From Firmicutes bacterium UBA6132 (GTDB lineage Bacteria; Bacillota_A; Clostridia; Tissierellales; Sedimentibacteraceae), in assembly GCA_002435835.1 (NCBI GenBank), contig DIVM01000288.1, positions 1 through 54,426 of the forward strand: a DNA stretch of 54,426 nt. Reading direction: 5' to 3'. The notes beneath the pieces are model-generated. The model ran no database searches. It was not told where the DNA came from and saw nothing but the letters and a program-made list of their open reading frames with translations. Shown here in pieces: positions 26,499 to 35,259 of this stretch; position 1 is the first letter of the stretch; every line of letters begins with the position of its first letter. A program made the translations under genes and the position numbers.

Positions 26499-27272
26499 AT
26501 GAAAAAAGCTATTATAATCGCGAGTTTTGGTTGTTCTATTAAAGAATCAAGACAAAAATATATTGAAACAATCGAAAATGCGGTTAAAAATGAATTTGAG
26601 AATGTTGATTGCTTTAGAGTTTTCACATCTGAAATTATTAGGAAAAAAATATATAGGGAAGAAAATATATTTATAGATAATATGGAGTTAGCTTTAAAAA
26701 AATTAAAAGACAATAATTATACGCATGTTTATATATTGTCTTCGCACATAATTCCTGGATTTGAATATGAAAAAATATTAAATGCAGCTAATGAGTGCAA
26801 AAATGATTTTGAAGAAATAAAAGTTACCAGAACATTCTTAGATGATGAAATGGGAGAAAAAGAAATTTTAGCTGTTAAATCATATATAAAAACTGATATT
26901 AACAGCGATGAGGCCATAGTATTAGTCGGACATGGGTCCGATCATATATCACACAAATATTATAAAAACTTTGAAAATCTTTTAAACAAGGATATTGAAA
27001 ATATTTTCATCATAAATGTAGAAGGAGACACATATATGGATGAAGCTGCAAATAACCTAAAAGAAAAGAACATAAAAAAAGTATATATTTATCCTTTTAT
27101 GGTTGTTGCAGGAGATCATGCGTTAAATGATATAGCGTCGGATGAGGATGATTCAATTAAATCTTATTTCATTAAAAACGGATTTGAAGCGGAAGCATTT
27201 ATTACAGGATTAGGAAATAATAAAAATACTGTAGAATTATTTGTGGAAAGATTAAATGACTGTATGAATTAG
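26499..27272 (+). CDS. cbiK: Sirohydrochlorin cobaltochelatase CbiK
   Basis: A 257-residue class II chelatase that inserts cobalt into sirohydrochlorin (or precorrin-2). It starts KAIIIASFGCSIKESRQKYI (about 3-22). Metal-site residues are in YILSSHIIPGFEYEKI (about 79-94) and VLVGHGSDHISHKYYKNFE (about 142-160, catalytic His), with YPFMVVAGDHALNDIAS (about 195-211) near the end. It lacks a signal peptide, so it is cytoplasmic. It links the hem part of the cluster to the cobalt importer that follows. Confidence 0.92.
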   Translation: MKKAIIIASFGCSIKESRQKYIETIENAVKNEFENVDCFRVFTSEIIRKKIYREENIFIDNMELALKKLKDNNYTHVYILSSHIIPGFEYEKILNAANECKNDFEEIKVTRTFLDDEMGEKEILAVKSYIKTDINSDEAIVLVGHGSDHISHKYYKNFENLLNKDIENIFIINVEGDTYMDEAANNLKEKNIKKVYIYPFMVVAGDHALNDIASDEDDSIKSYFIKNGFEAEAFITGLGNNKNTVELFVERLNDCMN

Positions 27273-27312
27273 AATTTGCCGGTTTTTAAATGAAAAATGT
27301 AAAGGAGCAAAT

Positions 27313-27573
27313 ATGCAAAGTGATAATTTTAAATTTTACCAAAATATAAAATGCGAGTATTTCCCTTGCCATAAAACAAATGATGAAGAAAATTTTAACT
27401 GTCTTTTTTGTTATTGCCCACTGTACTTACTAAAAGGTGAATGTGGAGGTAATTATATTAAAACAAAAGGAATAAAAAATTGTACAAACTGTCTTATACC
27501 TCATTCAAAGGGCTCCTATGAAAGAATAATGGCAAAAATGAAAGACGTTGTAAAATTAGGTAGCGACTTTTAA
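27313..27573 (+). CDS. Cysteine-rich small-domain protein linked to B12 genes
   Basis: An 86-residue soluble protein with nine cysteines. Most are in CEYFPCHK (about 14-21), [18 protein letters not shown] (about 29-46) and [14 protein letters not shown] (about 57-70). It matches my memory of the cysteine-rich small domain (zf-like) family, often found next to cobalamin genes and sometimes fused to them. Metal binding, perhaps cobalt handling between importer and CbiK, is plausible from the cysteines and position, but no activity is established. RBS AAAGGAGCAAAT supports the start. Confidence 0.75.
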   Translation: MQSDNFKFYQNIKCEYFPCHKTNDEENFNCLFCYCPLYLLKGECGGNYIKTKGIKNCTNCLIPHSKGSYERIMAKMKDVVKLGSDF

Positions 27574-27587
27574 ATAAGGAGAATGAA

Positions 27588-28313
27588 ATGAAAAAGAAAA
27601 TTAAATTAGCATTATCGTTTATATCTGTAATGATGTTAGCGCCAAATTATGTATTTGGTATGCACATTATGGAAGGATTTTTACCTGTAAAATGGGCAAT
27701 ATTTTGGTTCGCTGTGAGCTTGCCATTTGTAATTTTAGGTATGAATAATATTTCAAAAACATTTAAAGATAATCCTAACCAAAAAATGCTTTTTGCATTG
27801 GTTACAGCTTTTGTATTTATTTTATCAGCTTTAAAAATGCCATCAGTAACAGGAAGTACTTCACATCCTACAGGTACAGGACTTGGCGCAATATTGTTTG
27901 GACCTTTGCCCATGGCTGTATCAGGACTAATTGTTCTTTTGTTTCAAGCTTTACTTTTAGCACATGGAGGAATTACAACATTAGGAGCAAATGTATTTTC
28001 AATGGCAGTTATAGGACCATTTGTTTCGTATTTCATTTATAAAATTTTTAAGAACAAAAATAAAAAAGTTGCTGTATTTTTAGCAGCTACATGTGGTGAT
28101 TTAATTACATATGTTATAACTTCCGTGCAGCTTGCGCTTGCACATCCTGATGCGGTTGGTGGTGTTGCTGCTTCTTTGACTAAATTTTTAAGTATATTTG
28201 CTGTGACGCAAATCCCACTTGCCATAGCAGAAGGAATACTTACAGCTATCATATATGATTTAATAGTAAATTATCAAAATGAAGGAGGATATCAAATTGA
28301 AAAGAATAACTAA
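27588..28313 (+). CDS. cbiM: Cobalt ECF transporter S component CbiM
   Basis: A 241-residue membrane protein that binds cobalt. An N-terminal signal of 24 residues precedes MHIMEGFLP (25-33). In CbiM/NikM the mature N-terminal Met-His is part of the metal site, so cleavage after G24 would expose it. [19 protein letters not shown] (about 91-109) and [21 protein letters not shown] (about 124-144) supply further His ligands and family identity. The cbiN start lies within its 3' end. Confidence 0.95.
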   Translation: MKKKIKLALSFISVMMLAPNYVFGMHIMEGFLPVKWAIFWFAVSLPFVILGMNNISKTFKDNPNQKMLFALVTAFVFILSALKMPSVTGSTSHPTGTGLGAILFGPLPMAVSGLIVLLFQALLLAHGGITTLGANVFSMAVIGPFVSYFIYKIFKNKNKKVAVFLAATCGDLITYVITSVQLALAHPDAVGGVAASLTKFLSIFAVTQIPLAIAEGILTAIIYDLIVNYQNEGGYQIEKNN

Positions 28314-28602
28314 AAATTTAGTATTGTTTTCAGCAGTAACAATTTTAATCGTTTCACCTTTGTTATTTTTAAAAGATGCAGAATTTGGTGGAGCTGATGG
28401 ACAGGCAGAAGAAATTATCACAGAAATAAATCCAAATTATGAACCATGGTTTAGTCCTTTAATTGAACCTGCAAGTGGAGAAATTGAAAGTTTGTTGTTT
28501 TCTTTACAGGCTGCAATAGGAGCTGGTATCATAGGATATTTCTTTGGATATGTAAGGGGAAAAAGAAGTGTTGTTAACAATGAATCGAAAATAAAAAAAT
28601 AA
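28297..28602 (+). CDS. cbiN: Cobalt transporter accessory subunit CbiN
   Basis: A 101-residue protein with two membrane helices (about 4-20 and 72-90) and an extracytoplasmic loop carrying the CbiN signature [16 protein letters not shown] (about 24-39) and [22 protein letters not shown] (about 45-66). TTG at 28297 is eight bases after AAGGAGG and gives the family's usual N-terminus. An ATG at 28279 precedes that SD and is unlikely. It overlaps cbiM by 17 bases. Confidence 0.93.
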   Translation: MKRITKNLVLFSAVTILIVSPLLFLKDAEFGGADGQAEEIITEINPNYEPWFSPLIEPASGEIESLLFSLQAAIGAGIIGYFFGYVRGKRSVVNNESKIKK

Positions 28603-28638
28603 TACACAGTGATTTAAAAATAGAGAGGAAAATATTTA

Positions 28639-29340
28639 ATGCTTATAATTGATAGGTTTGCTTATACTAATAATTTTGCAGAATTAAACCCATTTATGAA
28701 AGTATTGTTTTCAATTACACTAATTTTAATATCAATTATTAATTCAGATATATATTTTGCTTGTTTCATAATAGTGGGTGTAATTTTTGTTACTTTAGCA
28801 GGAGCACGAATTCCTACGAAAATTTATGCTAAAATGCTGTTTGCCCCTGTAATTTATCTTTCCATAAGCATATTAGCCATAATATTTTCCTTTGGTTTTA
28901 ACGAAATAAATGATACAACAAAATATGTTTATATCAAAATATTTGATTTTATGAATTTTTATATTGGAATTGCTGAAGGTTCTATAGAAAAAGGAATTAT
29001 TATAACATTAAGATCAGTAAGTGCTATAACAAGTATGTATTTTCTTATACTGACTACATCAATAAACCAGCAGATAAAAGTAATGAAAAAAATTAAACTT
29101 CCACTTGTGTTTATTGAACTATATGTTCTGACATACAGATTTATTGCTATATTTTTTGAAGAGGCTATCCAAATTCATACAGCTCAAAAAATGAAATTTG
29201 GATATAACAACTATAAAAACTCCATGAATTCTTTAGGAATATTATTAAAAACATTGTTTAGAAGAATTATGATTAGATATAAAGATATGGAATCAGCTCT
29301 TGAAATAAAACATTTTGATGGAAATTTCTATGTGAATTAG
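28639..29340 (+). CDS. cbiQ: Cobalt ECF transporter T component CbiQ
   Basis: A 233-residue membrane protein that couples the CbiM substrate unit to the CbiO ATPase. Membrane helices occupy about residues 20-140. The cytoplasmic T-component motif is changed from the usual double A-R-G pattern but appears in the MKFGYNNYK and SALEIKHFDG regions near the C-terminus. The N-terminus with DRFAYTNNFAELNPFMKVLF (about 5-24) is typical of CbiQ. Confidence 0.9.
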   Translation: MLIIDRFAYTNNFAELNPFMKVLFSITLILISIINSDIYFACFIIVGVIFVTLAGARIPTKIYAKMLFAPVIYLSISILAIIFSFGFNEINDTTKYVYIKIFDFMNFYIGIAEGSIEKGIIITLRSVSAITSMYFLILTTSINQQIKVMKKIKLPLVFIELYVLTYRFIAIFFEEAIQIHTAQKMKFGYNNYKNSMNSLGILLKTLFRRIMIRYKDMESALEIKHFDGNFYVN

Positions 29341-29365
29341 CGAAATAACATAAGCAGGTGAAGTA

Positions 29366-30160
29366 ATGTTAAAAATGGAAAAGGTGACTTATATATATGA
29401 AGACAAAACAGTTGCTCTTCATAATGTAAGTATAGATTTAAGTAAAGGTAAAAAAATAGGAATTGTTGGCTCTAATGGTGCAGGAAAATCAACTTTGTTT
29501 ATGAATTTTTTAGGGCTTTTAAAGCCCACAAAAGGGAAAATATATTATAAAGAAAATGAATTGAAATATGACAAAAATACTTTATCAGATTTAAGAAAAA
29601 ACGTTGGTATTGTTTTTCAAGATCCCGACAAGCAAATATTTTTTTCTAATGTTTACGATGATATTGCATTTGCTTTAAAAAATTTAAAATATAGCGATGA
29701 AGATATAAAAAAAAGAGTTGAGTTGGCTATGATTAAAACAAATATTTGTGATTTAAAAAATAAGCCAGTTCATTTCTTAAGTTATGGGCAAAAGAAAAAT
29801 GTATCAATAGCAGGTACTATTGCAATGGATCAAAAATTAATTTTTTTTGATGAGCCAACAGCAGGTCTTGATTATTCTTCAAGAGAAAATATTAAAAGTA
29901 TATTAAATAATTTAACTGAAAATGAAAATAAAACTATTGTTGTTTCAAGTCATGATATGAATTTTATTTATGAAATCTGCGATTATATTTATGTATTAAA
30001 CAAAGGATGTATTATAGCTGATGGAGAAACGCAAGAAATTTTTTTAAAAAAAGAAATTCTTGATGAAGCTTCCTTAGAAGAACCTTTCTTAATAAAAGCA
30101 CATAAGTATTTGGGTAAACCCATTTATAAAACAGAGCGAGAATTATTTAATTTAAAATAA
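29366..30160 (+). CDS. cbiO: Cobalt ECF transporter ATPase CbiO
   Basis: A 264-residue ABC ATPase. Walker A is GSNGAGKST (about 35-43), Q-loop VFQDPDKQIFF, signature LSYGQKKNVSIAG (variant of LSGGQ, about 137-149), Walker B LIFFDEPTAGLD (about 156-167) and switch His in VVSSHDMNF. It energises cobalt uptake with CbiMNQ. It is the last large gene of the B12 block. Confidence 0.94.
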   Translation: MLKMEKVTYIYEDKTVALHNVSIDLSKGKKIGIVGSNGAGKSTLFMNFLGLLKPTKGKIYYKENELKYDKNTLSDLRKNVGIVFQDPDKQIFFSNVYDDIAFALKNLKYSDEDIKKRVELAMIKTNICDLKNKPVHFLSYGQKKNVSIAGTIAMDQKLIFFDEPTAGLDYSSRENIKSILNNLTENENKTIVVSSHDMNFIYEICDYIYVLNKGCIIADGETQEIFLKKEILDEASLEEPFLIKAHKYLGKPIYKTERELFNLK

Positions 30161-30209
30161 TAATTTAATCATAAATGATATTAACTTCCATATTTATTAA
30201 CTTTTTAAA

Positions 30210-30240
30210 TAGTATTAAAAGATGAAAAAATCTAATACTA
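30210..30240 (+). other. Hairpin directly before the 40-residue ORF
   Basis: TAGTATTA (30210-30217) and TAATACTA (30233-30240) form a perfect eight-base stem, extended by GAT/ATC after a bulge. No T-run follows, so it is not a typical terminator. It may mark a processing site or stabilise the downstream mRNA. Confidence 0.4.
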
Positions 30241-30260
30241 AAATAAAAGGAGGTTTGAAA

Positions 30261-30383
30261 ATGGATCAGAAAATAGCTAATTTGTCAGAAGAACAAAAAC
30301 AAAAATTAAATAAAATAGAATCTGAATTTGGATGCGTTTTAGTTGCATATGAAAGTAAAAATAATCAAAATAACCTTAAATAA
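30261..30383 (+). CDS. 40-residue protein after the cobalt transporter
   Basis: A small soluble protein, with acidic helix NLSEEQKQKLNKIESEFG (about 7-24) and CVLVAYESK after it. A strong AAAGGAGG lies at proper distance. Similar tiny proteins with a final VLVAYE stretch are, as I recall, scattered in Clostridia without known function. It stands 100 bp after cbiO, before a strong terminator, so it could be co-expressed with the transporter. A role is not inferred. Confidence 0.6.
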   Translation: MDQKIANLSEEQKQKLNKIESEFGCVLVAYESKNNQNNLK

Positions 30384-30420
30384 GAAATATTATAATAAAT
30401 GAATTTCTCGTTAGGTTAAA

Positions 30421-30459
30421 ACAAAAATTATTGTTGTTAATAACAACAATAATTTTTGT
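30421..30459. terminator. Bidirectional terminator between the B12 block and trkH
   Basis: A perfect 19-base inverted repeat (30421-30439 and 30441-30459) around one base. It gives A/T-rich ends on both strands, so it can serve the plus-strand genes and the convergent trkH transcript. Confidence 0.8.
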
Positions 30460-30535
30460 TTGTTGGTTGATTTGTTTGCAGCACAAAAAATTTATGCTGT
30501 AGCTAAAGAAAATAATATAGGTCAAAATATAATAT

Positions 30536-31981
30536 TTATATGTTTTTCCATATAGATGGAGAAAATAATACTAATATTGGTATTACTTCTAATCTTCCTA
30601 TAATCATACATGAGGTTAAAATAATTTTACTTAAATTAGAAAAATCTGCAAAGTTACCCATTGGGCCTACAACTTCTAATCCTGGTCCTATATTGCTTAT
30701 GGTTGCTAAAACAGCGGTAAAAGTTGTAGTAAAATCGAAATTATCTAATGAGACAATAATTACTGCGATAATAATAATGGCAACATAAGCAAAAAAGAAT
30801 ATCATAATACTTGATAAAGTGCTATTATCAACTGTTTTTCCGTTAACTTTTATTGTTTTTACTGAATTTGGATGTACTGTTTTTCTAATCTCATAAAATA
30901 CTGTTTTAATTAAAATTAATATTCTTATAAATTTTAATCCTCCACCAGTAGAACCTGCACATGCCCCAAAAAACATGAGCATTAACAAAATAGTTTTAGA
31001 AAACATAGGCCAAAGATTAAAATCAGCTGTTGCATATCCTGTTGTTGTTACTATTGTTGAAACTTGAAATGCTGATTGAGTAAGTGATTTAAATACATTA
31101 TAACTGTATAAAGGTAAAATATTAATACAAATCAATGTTATAGAAGCTAATACAGTTATTCCATATAAACGAAATTCCTCATCTTTTATTGCGCTTTTCC
31201 AATCACCTTTTAATATTAGATAATGTAGTGAAAAATTTATTCCAAATAACAACATGAAAATGGCAATAATCCAATCTACCCAAGGACTGTTATATGCACC
31301 AACGCTTAAAGCTTTGTTAGAAAACCCTCCTGTACCAGCGGTACCGAATGCATGTATAAAAGAGTCAAATAAAGGCATTCCTGCTATTACTAATAATATA
31401 ATAAGGATGGCGGTCATAGCTGTATAAATTATATATAATATTTTAGATGATTCTGAAATTTTTGGTACTAATTTACCTGGTGTAGGTCCTGGACTTTCAG
31501 CTCTCATTAAAAAGACTGAACGTGCACCGAGGGATGGCATAAGCGCTAATGTAAATACTAAAACACCCATTCCTCCAATCCAATGAGTAAAACTTCTCCA
31601 AAATAATAGGCCACGTGGTAAACTTTCTATATCAGTCAATATACTTGAGCCTGTAGTAGTAAATCCTGATGCAGTTTCAAATACAGCATCAATATAGGAT
31701 GGTATTCCGCCGCTTATATAAAACGGAAATGCACCTAACATGGACATTACAATCCAAGTTATTGCGACTGCTGCAAAACCTTCTCTTTTTCTCATTTGAA
31801 AATTATTCGTGTTTATTTTTGATAAAACAAATCCAATTATTGCAATTAACGCTATCGAAATAATAAACGCATCTATATCATAACTGTTGTCCATTATTGA
31901 AATAATAAGTGATGGCAGCATTAATATTGATTCCCATATTAAAACTGTACCTAATACTCTAAGCACAACTCTCATATTCAT
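30536..31981 (-). CDS. trkH: Potassium uptake protein TrkH (KtrB-like)
   Basis: A 481-residue potassium-translocating membrane subunit of the Trk/Ktr/HKT superfamily. The four pore loops are seen as SGFTTTGSSI, GTAGTGGFSNK, TIVTTTGYATADFN and ISNIGPGLEVVG, each with a central filter Gly. A GACAGSTGGGLKFIRI stretch (about residues 335-350) also matches. ATG at 31981 follows GCAGGAT at five bases and replaces upstream in-frame codons up to 32002. It is transcribed right after trkA, the regulatory subunit. Confidence 0.92.
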   Translation of the reverse strand: MNMRVVLRVLGTVLIWESILMLPSLIISIMDNSYDIDAFIISIALIAIIGFVLSKINTNNFQMRKREGFAAVAITWIVMSMLGAFPFYISGGIPSYIDAVFETASGFTTTGSSILTDIESLPRGLLFWRSFTHWIGGMGVLVFTLALMPSLGARSVFLMRAESPGPTPGKLVPKISESSKILYIIYTAMTAILIILLVIAGMPLFDSFIHAFGTAGTGGFSNKALSVGAYNSPWVDWIIAIFMLLFGINFSLHYLILKGDWKSAIKDEEFRLYGITVLASITLICINILPLYSYNVFKSLTQSAFQVSTIVTTTGYATADFNLWPMFSKTILLMLMFFGACAGSTGGGLKFIRILILIKTVFYEIRKTVHPNSVKTIKVNGKTVDNSTLSSIMIFFFAYVAIIIIAVIIVSLDNFDFTTTFTAVLATISNIGPGLEVVGPMGNFADFSNLSKIILTSCMIIGRLEVIPILVLFSPSIWKNI

Positions 31982-31998
31982 TTTTATCCTGCCCCCAA

Positions 31999-33360
31999 TC
32001 AATCGTTGTAAATGTCATTTAAGTCAAAAAGAAATCCAGATTTAGCTACTACTATAACTTTATCACCTTCTTCAATATAATCATTTCCAAAAGGGATTAT
32101 TATTTTTTTATTTCTAACTATGGCTGCTATAATAACATCTTTTTTTAAAGCTATATTTTTAAATTTCATTCCTAATTCACGTGTTGTACTATTTGCAGTA
32201 AATTCTGCAACTTCTGCTTCACCATCCAATATTTTATATAATTTATCAACGGCACTTCCAAAAGAATTATCTAAAGCCCTGACATATCTAATTATATAAT
32301 TTGCAGTAGTTTGTTTTGGGCTTATGATACTATCGAGCCCGAGTTTTTTTACGATTGGTATATAATTTAATCTGTTAATTTTTAAAATAACTTTAGGTAC
32401 TTCACATTGATATGCATATAGAGAACTTATTAAATTTTCTTCGTCTCGGTCAGTTAATGCAACAAATGCATCAGCATAATTAATGTTTTCATTGTCTAAA
32501 ACATCTTGATCTGTCCCATCGCCTTGAATTATTAATGCTTTTGGGGTTTCTTCATTTAAATAAATACATCTTTCTTTATTTATTTCAATTATTTTAACAT
32601 CCATTCCTATTTCTTGTAAAAGCCATGTTAAATAAATAGTTATTCTGCTTCCACCAATAATTGTAACATTTTTAGTTTTATGAGAAGTTCTACCTAAATA
32701 TTTAAAAAATTTAGTTATATTTGCTCTTTCGCCAATTACATATACTACATCATCTTGAGAAAAAACATAATCTCCTTTTGGAATTATTAATTTATTATTA
32801 TTTTTAACTGCACAAAACAACACACTTGTTGGTAGTTTTTTCATTACACTTTGTATATCCATATTTATAATAGGATCGAGTTCTAAAACCCTAAATTCAA
32901 CCATTTCTAATAAATTATGAGCAAAAGTTTCAACATTAGCTGCTTGTGGTAGTTGAAGAAGTCTGAAAATTTCAGCAGCAGCATCCATTTCAGGGTTTAT
33001 TACCATATCAAGTTCAAGTTCTTTTTTTAACATTTCATGCTCATCATTTGAATAATCGGTATTTCTAATACGTGCAATGGTATGTTTAACGCCTAATTTT
33101 TTTCCTATAACGCAACAAATCATGTTCAATTCATCTTCATTAGTTACAGCTATTAATAAATCAGAATCACTAATTTTAGCTTCTTTTAATATTTGTACGC
33201 TTGCACCATTTCCTTTAATGCACATAACATCAAGGGTATCATCAGCGTGAGTAAGTGCCGCAAAATCATTATCAATAACTATTATGTCATGATTTTCGGT
33301 AGAAAGTTGTTGTGCAAGAGCATAACCAACTTTTCCAGCACCGATAATTACTATTTTCAT
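31999..33360 (-). CDS. trkA: Trk system potassium uptake regulatory protein TrkA
   Basis: A 453-residue cytoplasmic protein with two RCK units, each a Rossmann NAD-binding domain plus TrkA-C. The first begins KIVIIGAGKVGYALAQQL (2-19). The second begins VTIIGGSRITIYLTWLLQ (about 232-249), where the GxGxxG motif is degraded. TrkA gates TrkH in response to nucleotides. The start has GGAGG at eight bases. It precedes trkH on the same strand with 17 bp between. Confidence 0.93.
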   Translation of the reverse strand: MKIVIIGAGKVGYALAQQLSTENHDIIVIDNDFAALTHADDTLDVMCIKGNGASVQILKEAKISDSDLLIAVTNEDELNMICCVIGKKLGVKHTIARIRNTDYSNDEHEMLKKELELDMVINPEMDAAAEIFRLLQLPQAANVETFAHNLLEMVEFRVLELDPIINMDIQSVMKKLPTSVLFCAVKNNNKLIIPKGDYVFSQDDVVYVIGERANITKFFKYLGRTSHKTKNVTIIGGSRITIYLTWLLQEIGMDVKIIEINKERCIYLNEETPKALIIQGDGTDQDVLDNENINYADAFVALTDRDEENLISSLYAYQCEVPKVILKINRLNYIPIVKKLGLDSIISPKQTTANYIIRYVRALDNSFGSAVDKLYKILDGEAEVAEFTANSTTRELGMKFKNIALKKDVIIAAIVRNKKIIIPFGNDYIEEGDKVIVVAKSGFLFDLNDIYND

Positions 33361-33562
33361 TTAAATTGCCTCCAAAAAGTGTTAAAAATATATATGTATT
33401 ATTAAAAAAATATAATTATGTTCATTATATTATAACATACATATTCTTAATTTAAAGTTAAATCTTTTACACTTCCATATTTGTAGTAAATTTTATAAAA
33501 AAACCACATATACTTAGTGCTTTAAATACATCTTCAACAATATAATTTAATTTAATTTATAA

Positions 33563-33707
33563 TGTCAAAAAACTGACATATTTATTTTGATTGCTTCAGA
33601 ATTGAAATTACAATTGTGACAATTAATTAACAATCATTAATTTAAAAAATAAAAAAAATGAATTAAATATGATGTCAGAAAAACGACATCCTGTCAGAAA
33701 TGTGACA
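33563..33707. promoter_or_regulatory. Three TGTCA-N6-YGACA activator-type sites
   Basis: Near-perfect palindromes lie at 33563-33578 (TGTCA aaaaac TGACA), 33673-33688 (TGTCA gaaaaa CGACA) and 33692-33707 (TGTCA gaaatg TGACA). The last two are 19 bp apart, on nearly the same helix face, about 90-120 bp upstream of a sigma-54 promoter. This is the expected layout of enhancer sites for a bacterial enhancer-binding protein. The protein itself is not in the window. The remaining sequence of the 490-bp gap is AT-rich with no other feature seen. Confidence 0.65.
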
Positions 33708-33793
33708 TCATACTTAAATTAAAGAACATAGAAGAAGTTTATTAAACATGTTGAATATTCAATAAAAAAGTTAGTTATTTAAAAATATATATT

Positions 33794-33810
33794 TTGGCAT
33801 AGATATTGCT
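33794..33810 (+). promoter_or_regulatory. Sigma-54 promoter of the dehydrogenase operon
   Basis: TTGGCAT-N5-TTGCT places GG at 33796-33797 and GC at 33808-33809, the strict -24/-12 spacing. It matches the consensus TTGGCAC-N5-TTGCW except for one base. The start of transcription should be near 33820, about 30 bases ahead of the first gene. Confidence 0.8.
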
Positions 33811-33851
33811 CTAATATAATTATGAAAAAAATTATTATAGGAGAGAGATAA

Positions 33852-34157
33852 ATGAGAATCGAAGAGCATCCTATTCTTGATTTTAAAAAAGGTAAAAGAA
33901 TAAAATTTACTTTTAATGGACAAGAAATTGAAGGTTATGAAGGTGAAACAATTGCTGCTGCACTTCATGCAGCTGGAGTTAAAGTTCTTGGCAAAAGTTT
34001 ATTTTTGCATCGTCCAAGAGGTTTTTATTGCGCTATAGGAAATTGTTCATCATGTTTAATGGTTGTAAACGGAATTGCCAATGTTAAAACTTGTGTAACT
34101 GACCTACAAGAAGGAATGGAAGTAGAAACTCAAGTTGGTAAAGGAGTGATAATATGA
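33852..34157 (+). CDS. 2Fe-2S subunit of an HcnABC/proline-dehydrogenase-like complex
   Basis: A 101-residue protein with a plant-type ferredoxin-like fold. The cluster cysteines are CAIGNCSSCLMVV and VKTCVTDL (C-x4-C-x2-C-x11-C, about residues 58-78). It corresponds to the N-terminal part of sarcosine oxidase alpha and to HcnA. It likely passes electrons inside the multi-subunit dehydrogenase encoded by this and the next four genes. RBS AGGAGAGAG. Four-base overlap with the next gene. Confidence 0.85.
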   Translation: MRIEEHPILDFKKGKRIKFTFNGQEIEGYEGETIAAALHAAGVKVLGKSLFLHRPRGFYCAIGNCSSCLMVVNGIANVKTCVTDLQEGMEVETQVGKGVII

Positions 34158-35239
34158 TAGAGGCTGAATTAGTAGTTATTGGTGGTGGTCCGGCAGGTTT
34201 ATGTGCTGCAATAAGCGCTGCTTCAAGTGGAGCACATGTACTGGTTATAGAAAGAAACAAAACATTGGGCGGACAATTAGTAAAACAAACACATATGTTT
34301 TTTGGTTCTGAAAAACAATATGCATCTACAAGAGGAATAGATATAACTGATATATTACTAAGTGAATTAAAAAAATATAAAGATCAAGTTGAAATTATGA
34401 CAGACACTACCGCAGTGGGCATGTTCGAAGATGGAGTGATAACTGCATTACATAAAGAAGATAAATATTTTAAAATAAAACCAAAAGCAACAGTAGTAGC
34501 TACAGGGGCTTTTGAGAAGTCATTAGCATTTCCAAACAATGATTTACCCGGTATTTATGGAGCAGGCGCTGTTCAAACATTAATGAATGTATATGGAGTT
34601 AAACCAGGGGATAAAGTTTTAATGGTTGGAGCAGGAAACATAGGTTTAATAGTTAGCTATCAACTTATGCAAGCTGGAGTAGAAGTTGTTTGTATACTTG
34701 ATGCGGCTCCAAAAATCGGAGGTTATTTAGTTCACGCTTCTAAAATAAGAAGAATGGGAGTTCCTATATTAACTTCCCATACTGTAAAAGAAGCAATTGG
34801 TAAAGATTGTCTTGAAAAAGTAATTGTATGCAAAGTAGATGATAAATTTAAACAAATAGAAGGATCTGAAATTGAGTTTGACGTTGATGTTATGTGTGTT
34901 TCAGTTGGACTTACACCATTAAATGAATTATTAGCTATGCGAGGTTGCGAAATGAAATATATACCTCAGCTTAGTGGTTCTGTTCCTGTTAGAGATGATA
35001 ATTATGAAACAACAGTTGAAAATGTTTTTGCAGCTGGAGATGCAACAGGTGTTGAAGAAGCAAGTGCTGCTATGGTAGAAGGATATTTAGCAGGAATTTG
35101 TGCCGCTGCTAAAATAGGATATAGACCAGACAATTTTGAAGAAAGAAAACAAGATTATGTTAAACAATTGAGTGATCTTCGTTCAGGCCCTGTTGGTCAA
35201 CATATTTTATCAGGTATAGAACAAATAATTGTTAAATAA
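34154..35239 (+). CDS. FAD/NAD(P)-binding oxidoreductase subunit (HcnB-like)
   Basis: A 361-residue flavoprotein of the pyridine-nucleotide-disulphide type. FAD motif VVIGGGPAGLCAAISAASSG (about 6-25), a second dinucleotide site VLMVGAGNIGLIVSYQLM (about 155-172) and the FAD-closing VFAAGDATGVEEASAAMVEG (about 293-312). It resembles HcnB and the alpha subunit of dye-linked L-proline dehydrogenase, where it receives electrons from the substrate-oxidising subunit. It starts within the end of the 2Fe-2S gene (ATGA). Confidence 0.87.
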   Translation: MIEAELVVIGGGPAGLCAAISAASSGAHVLVIERNKTLGGQLVKQTHMFFGSEKQYASTRGIDITDILLSELKKYKDQVEIMTDTTAVGMFEDGVITALHKEDKYFKIKPKATVVATGAFEKSLAFPNNDLPGIYGAGAVQTLMNVYGVKPGDKVLMVGAGNIGLIVSYQLMQAGVEVVCILDAAPKIGGYLVHASKIRRMGVPILTSHTVKEAIGKDCLEKVIVCKVDDKFKQIEGSEIEFDVDVMCVSVGLTPLNELLAMRGCEMKYIPQLSGSVPVRDDNYETTVENVFAAGDATGVEEASAAMVEGYLAGICAAAKIGYRPDNFEERKQDYVKQLSDLRSGPVGQHILSGIEQIIVK

Positions 35240-35259
35240 TTTAATTAAAGGAGGTCAAC

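Noticed and set aside
33193..33405. Plus-strand 70-codon frame over the trkA start
   Set aside because: It is antisense to trkA and its promoter region, with no RBS or recognisable protein.
33610..33625. Fourth TGTCA-type site (TTGTGACAATT)
   Set aside because: Only one half-site is present; the partner at the N6 distance is missing.
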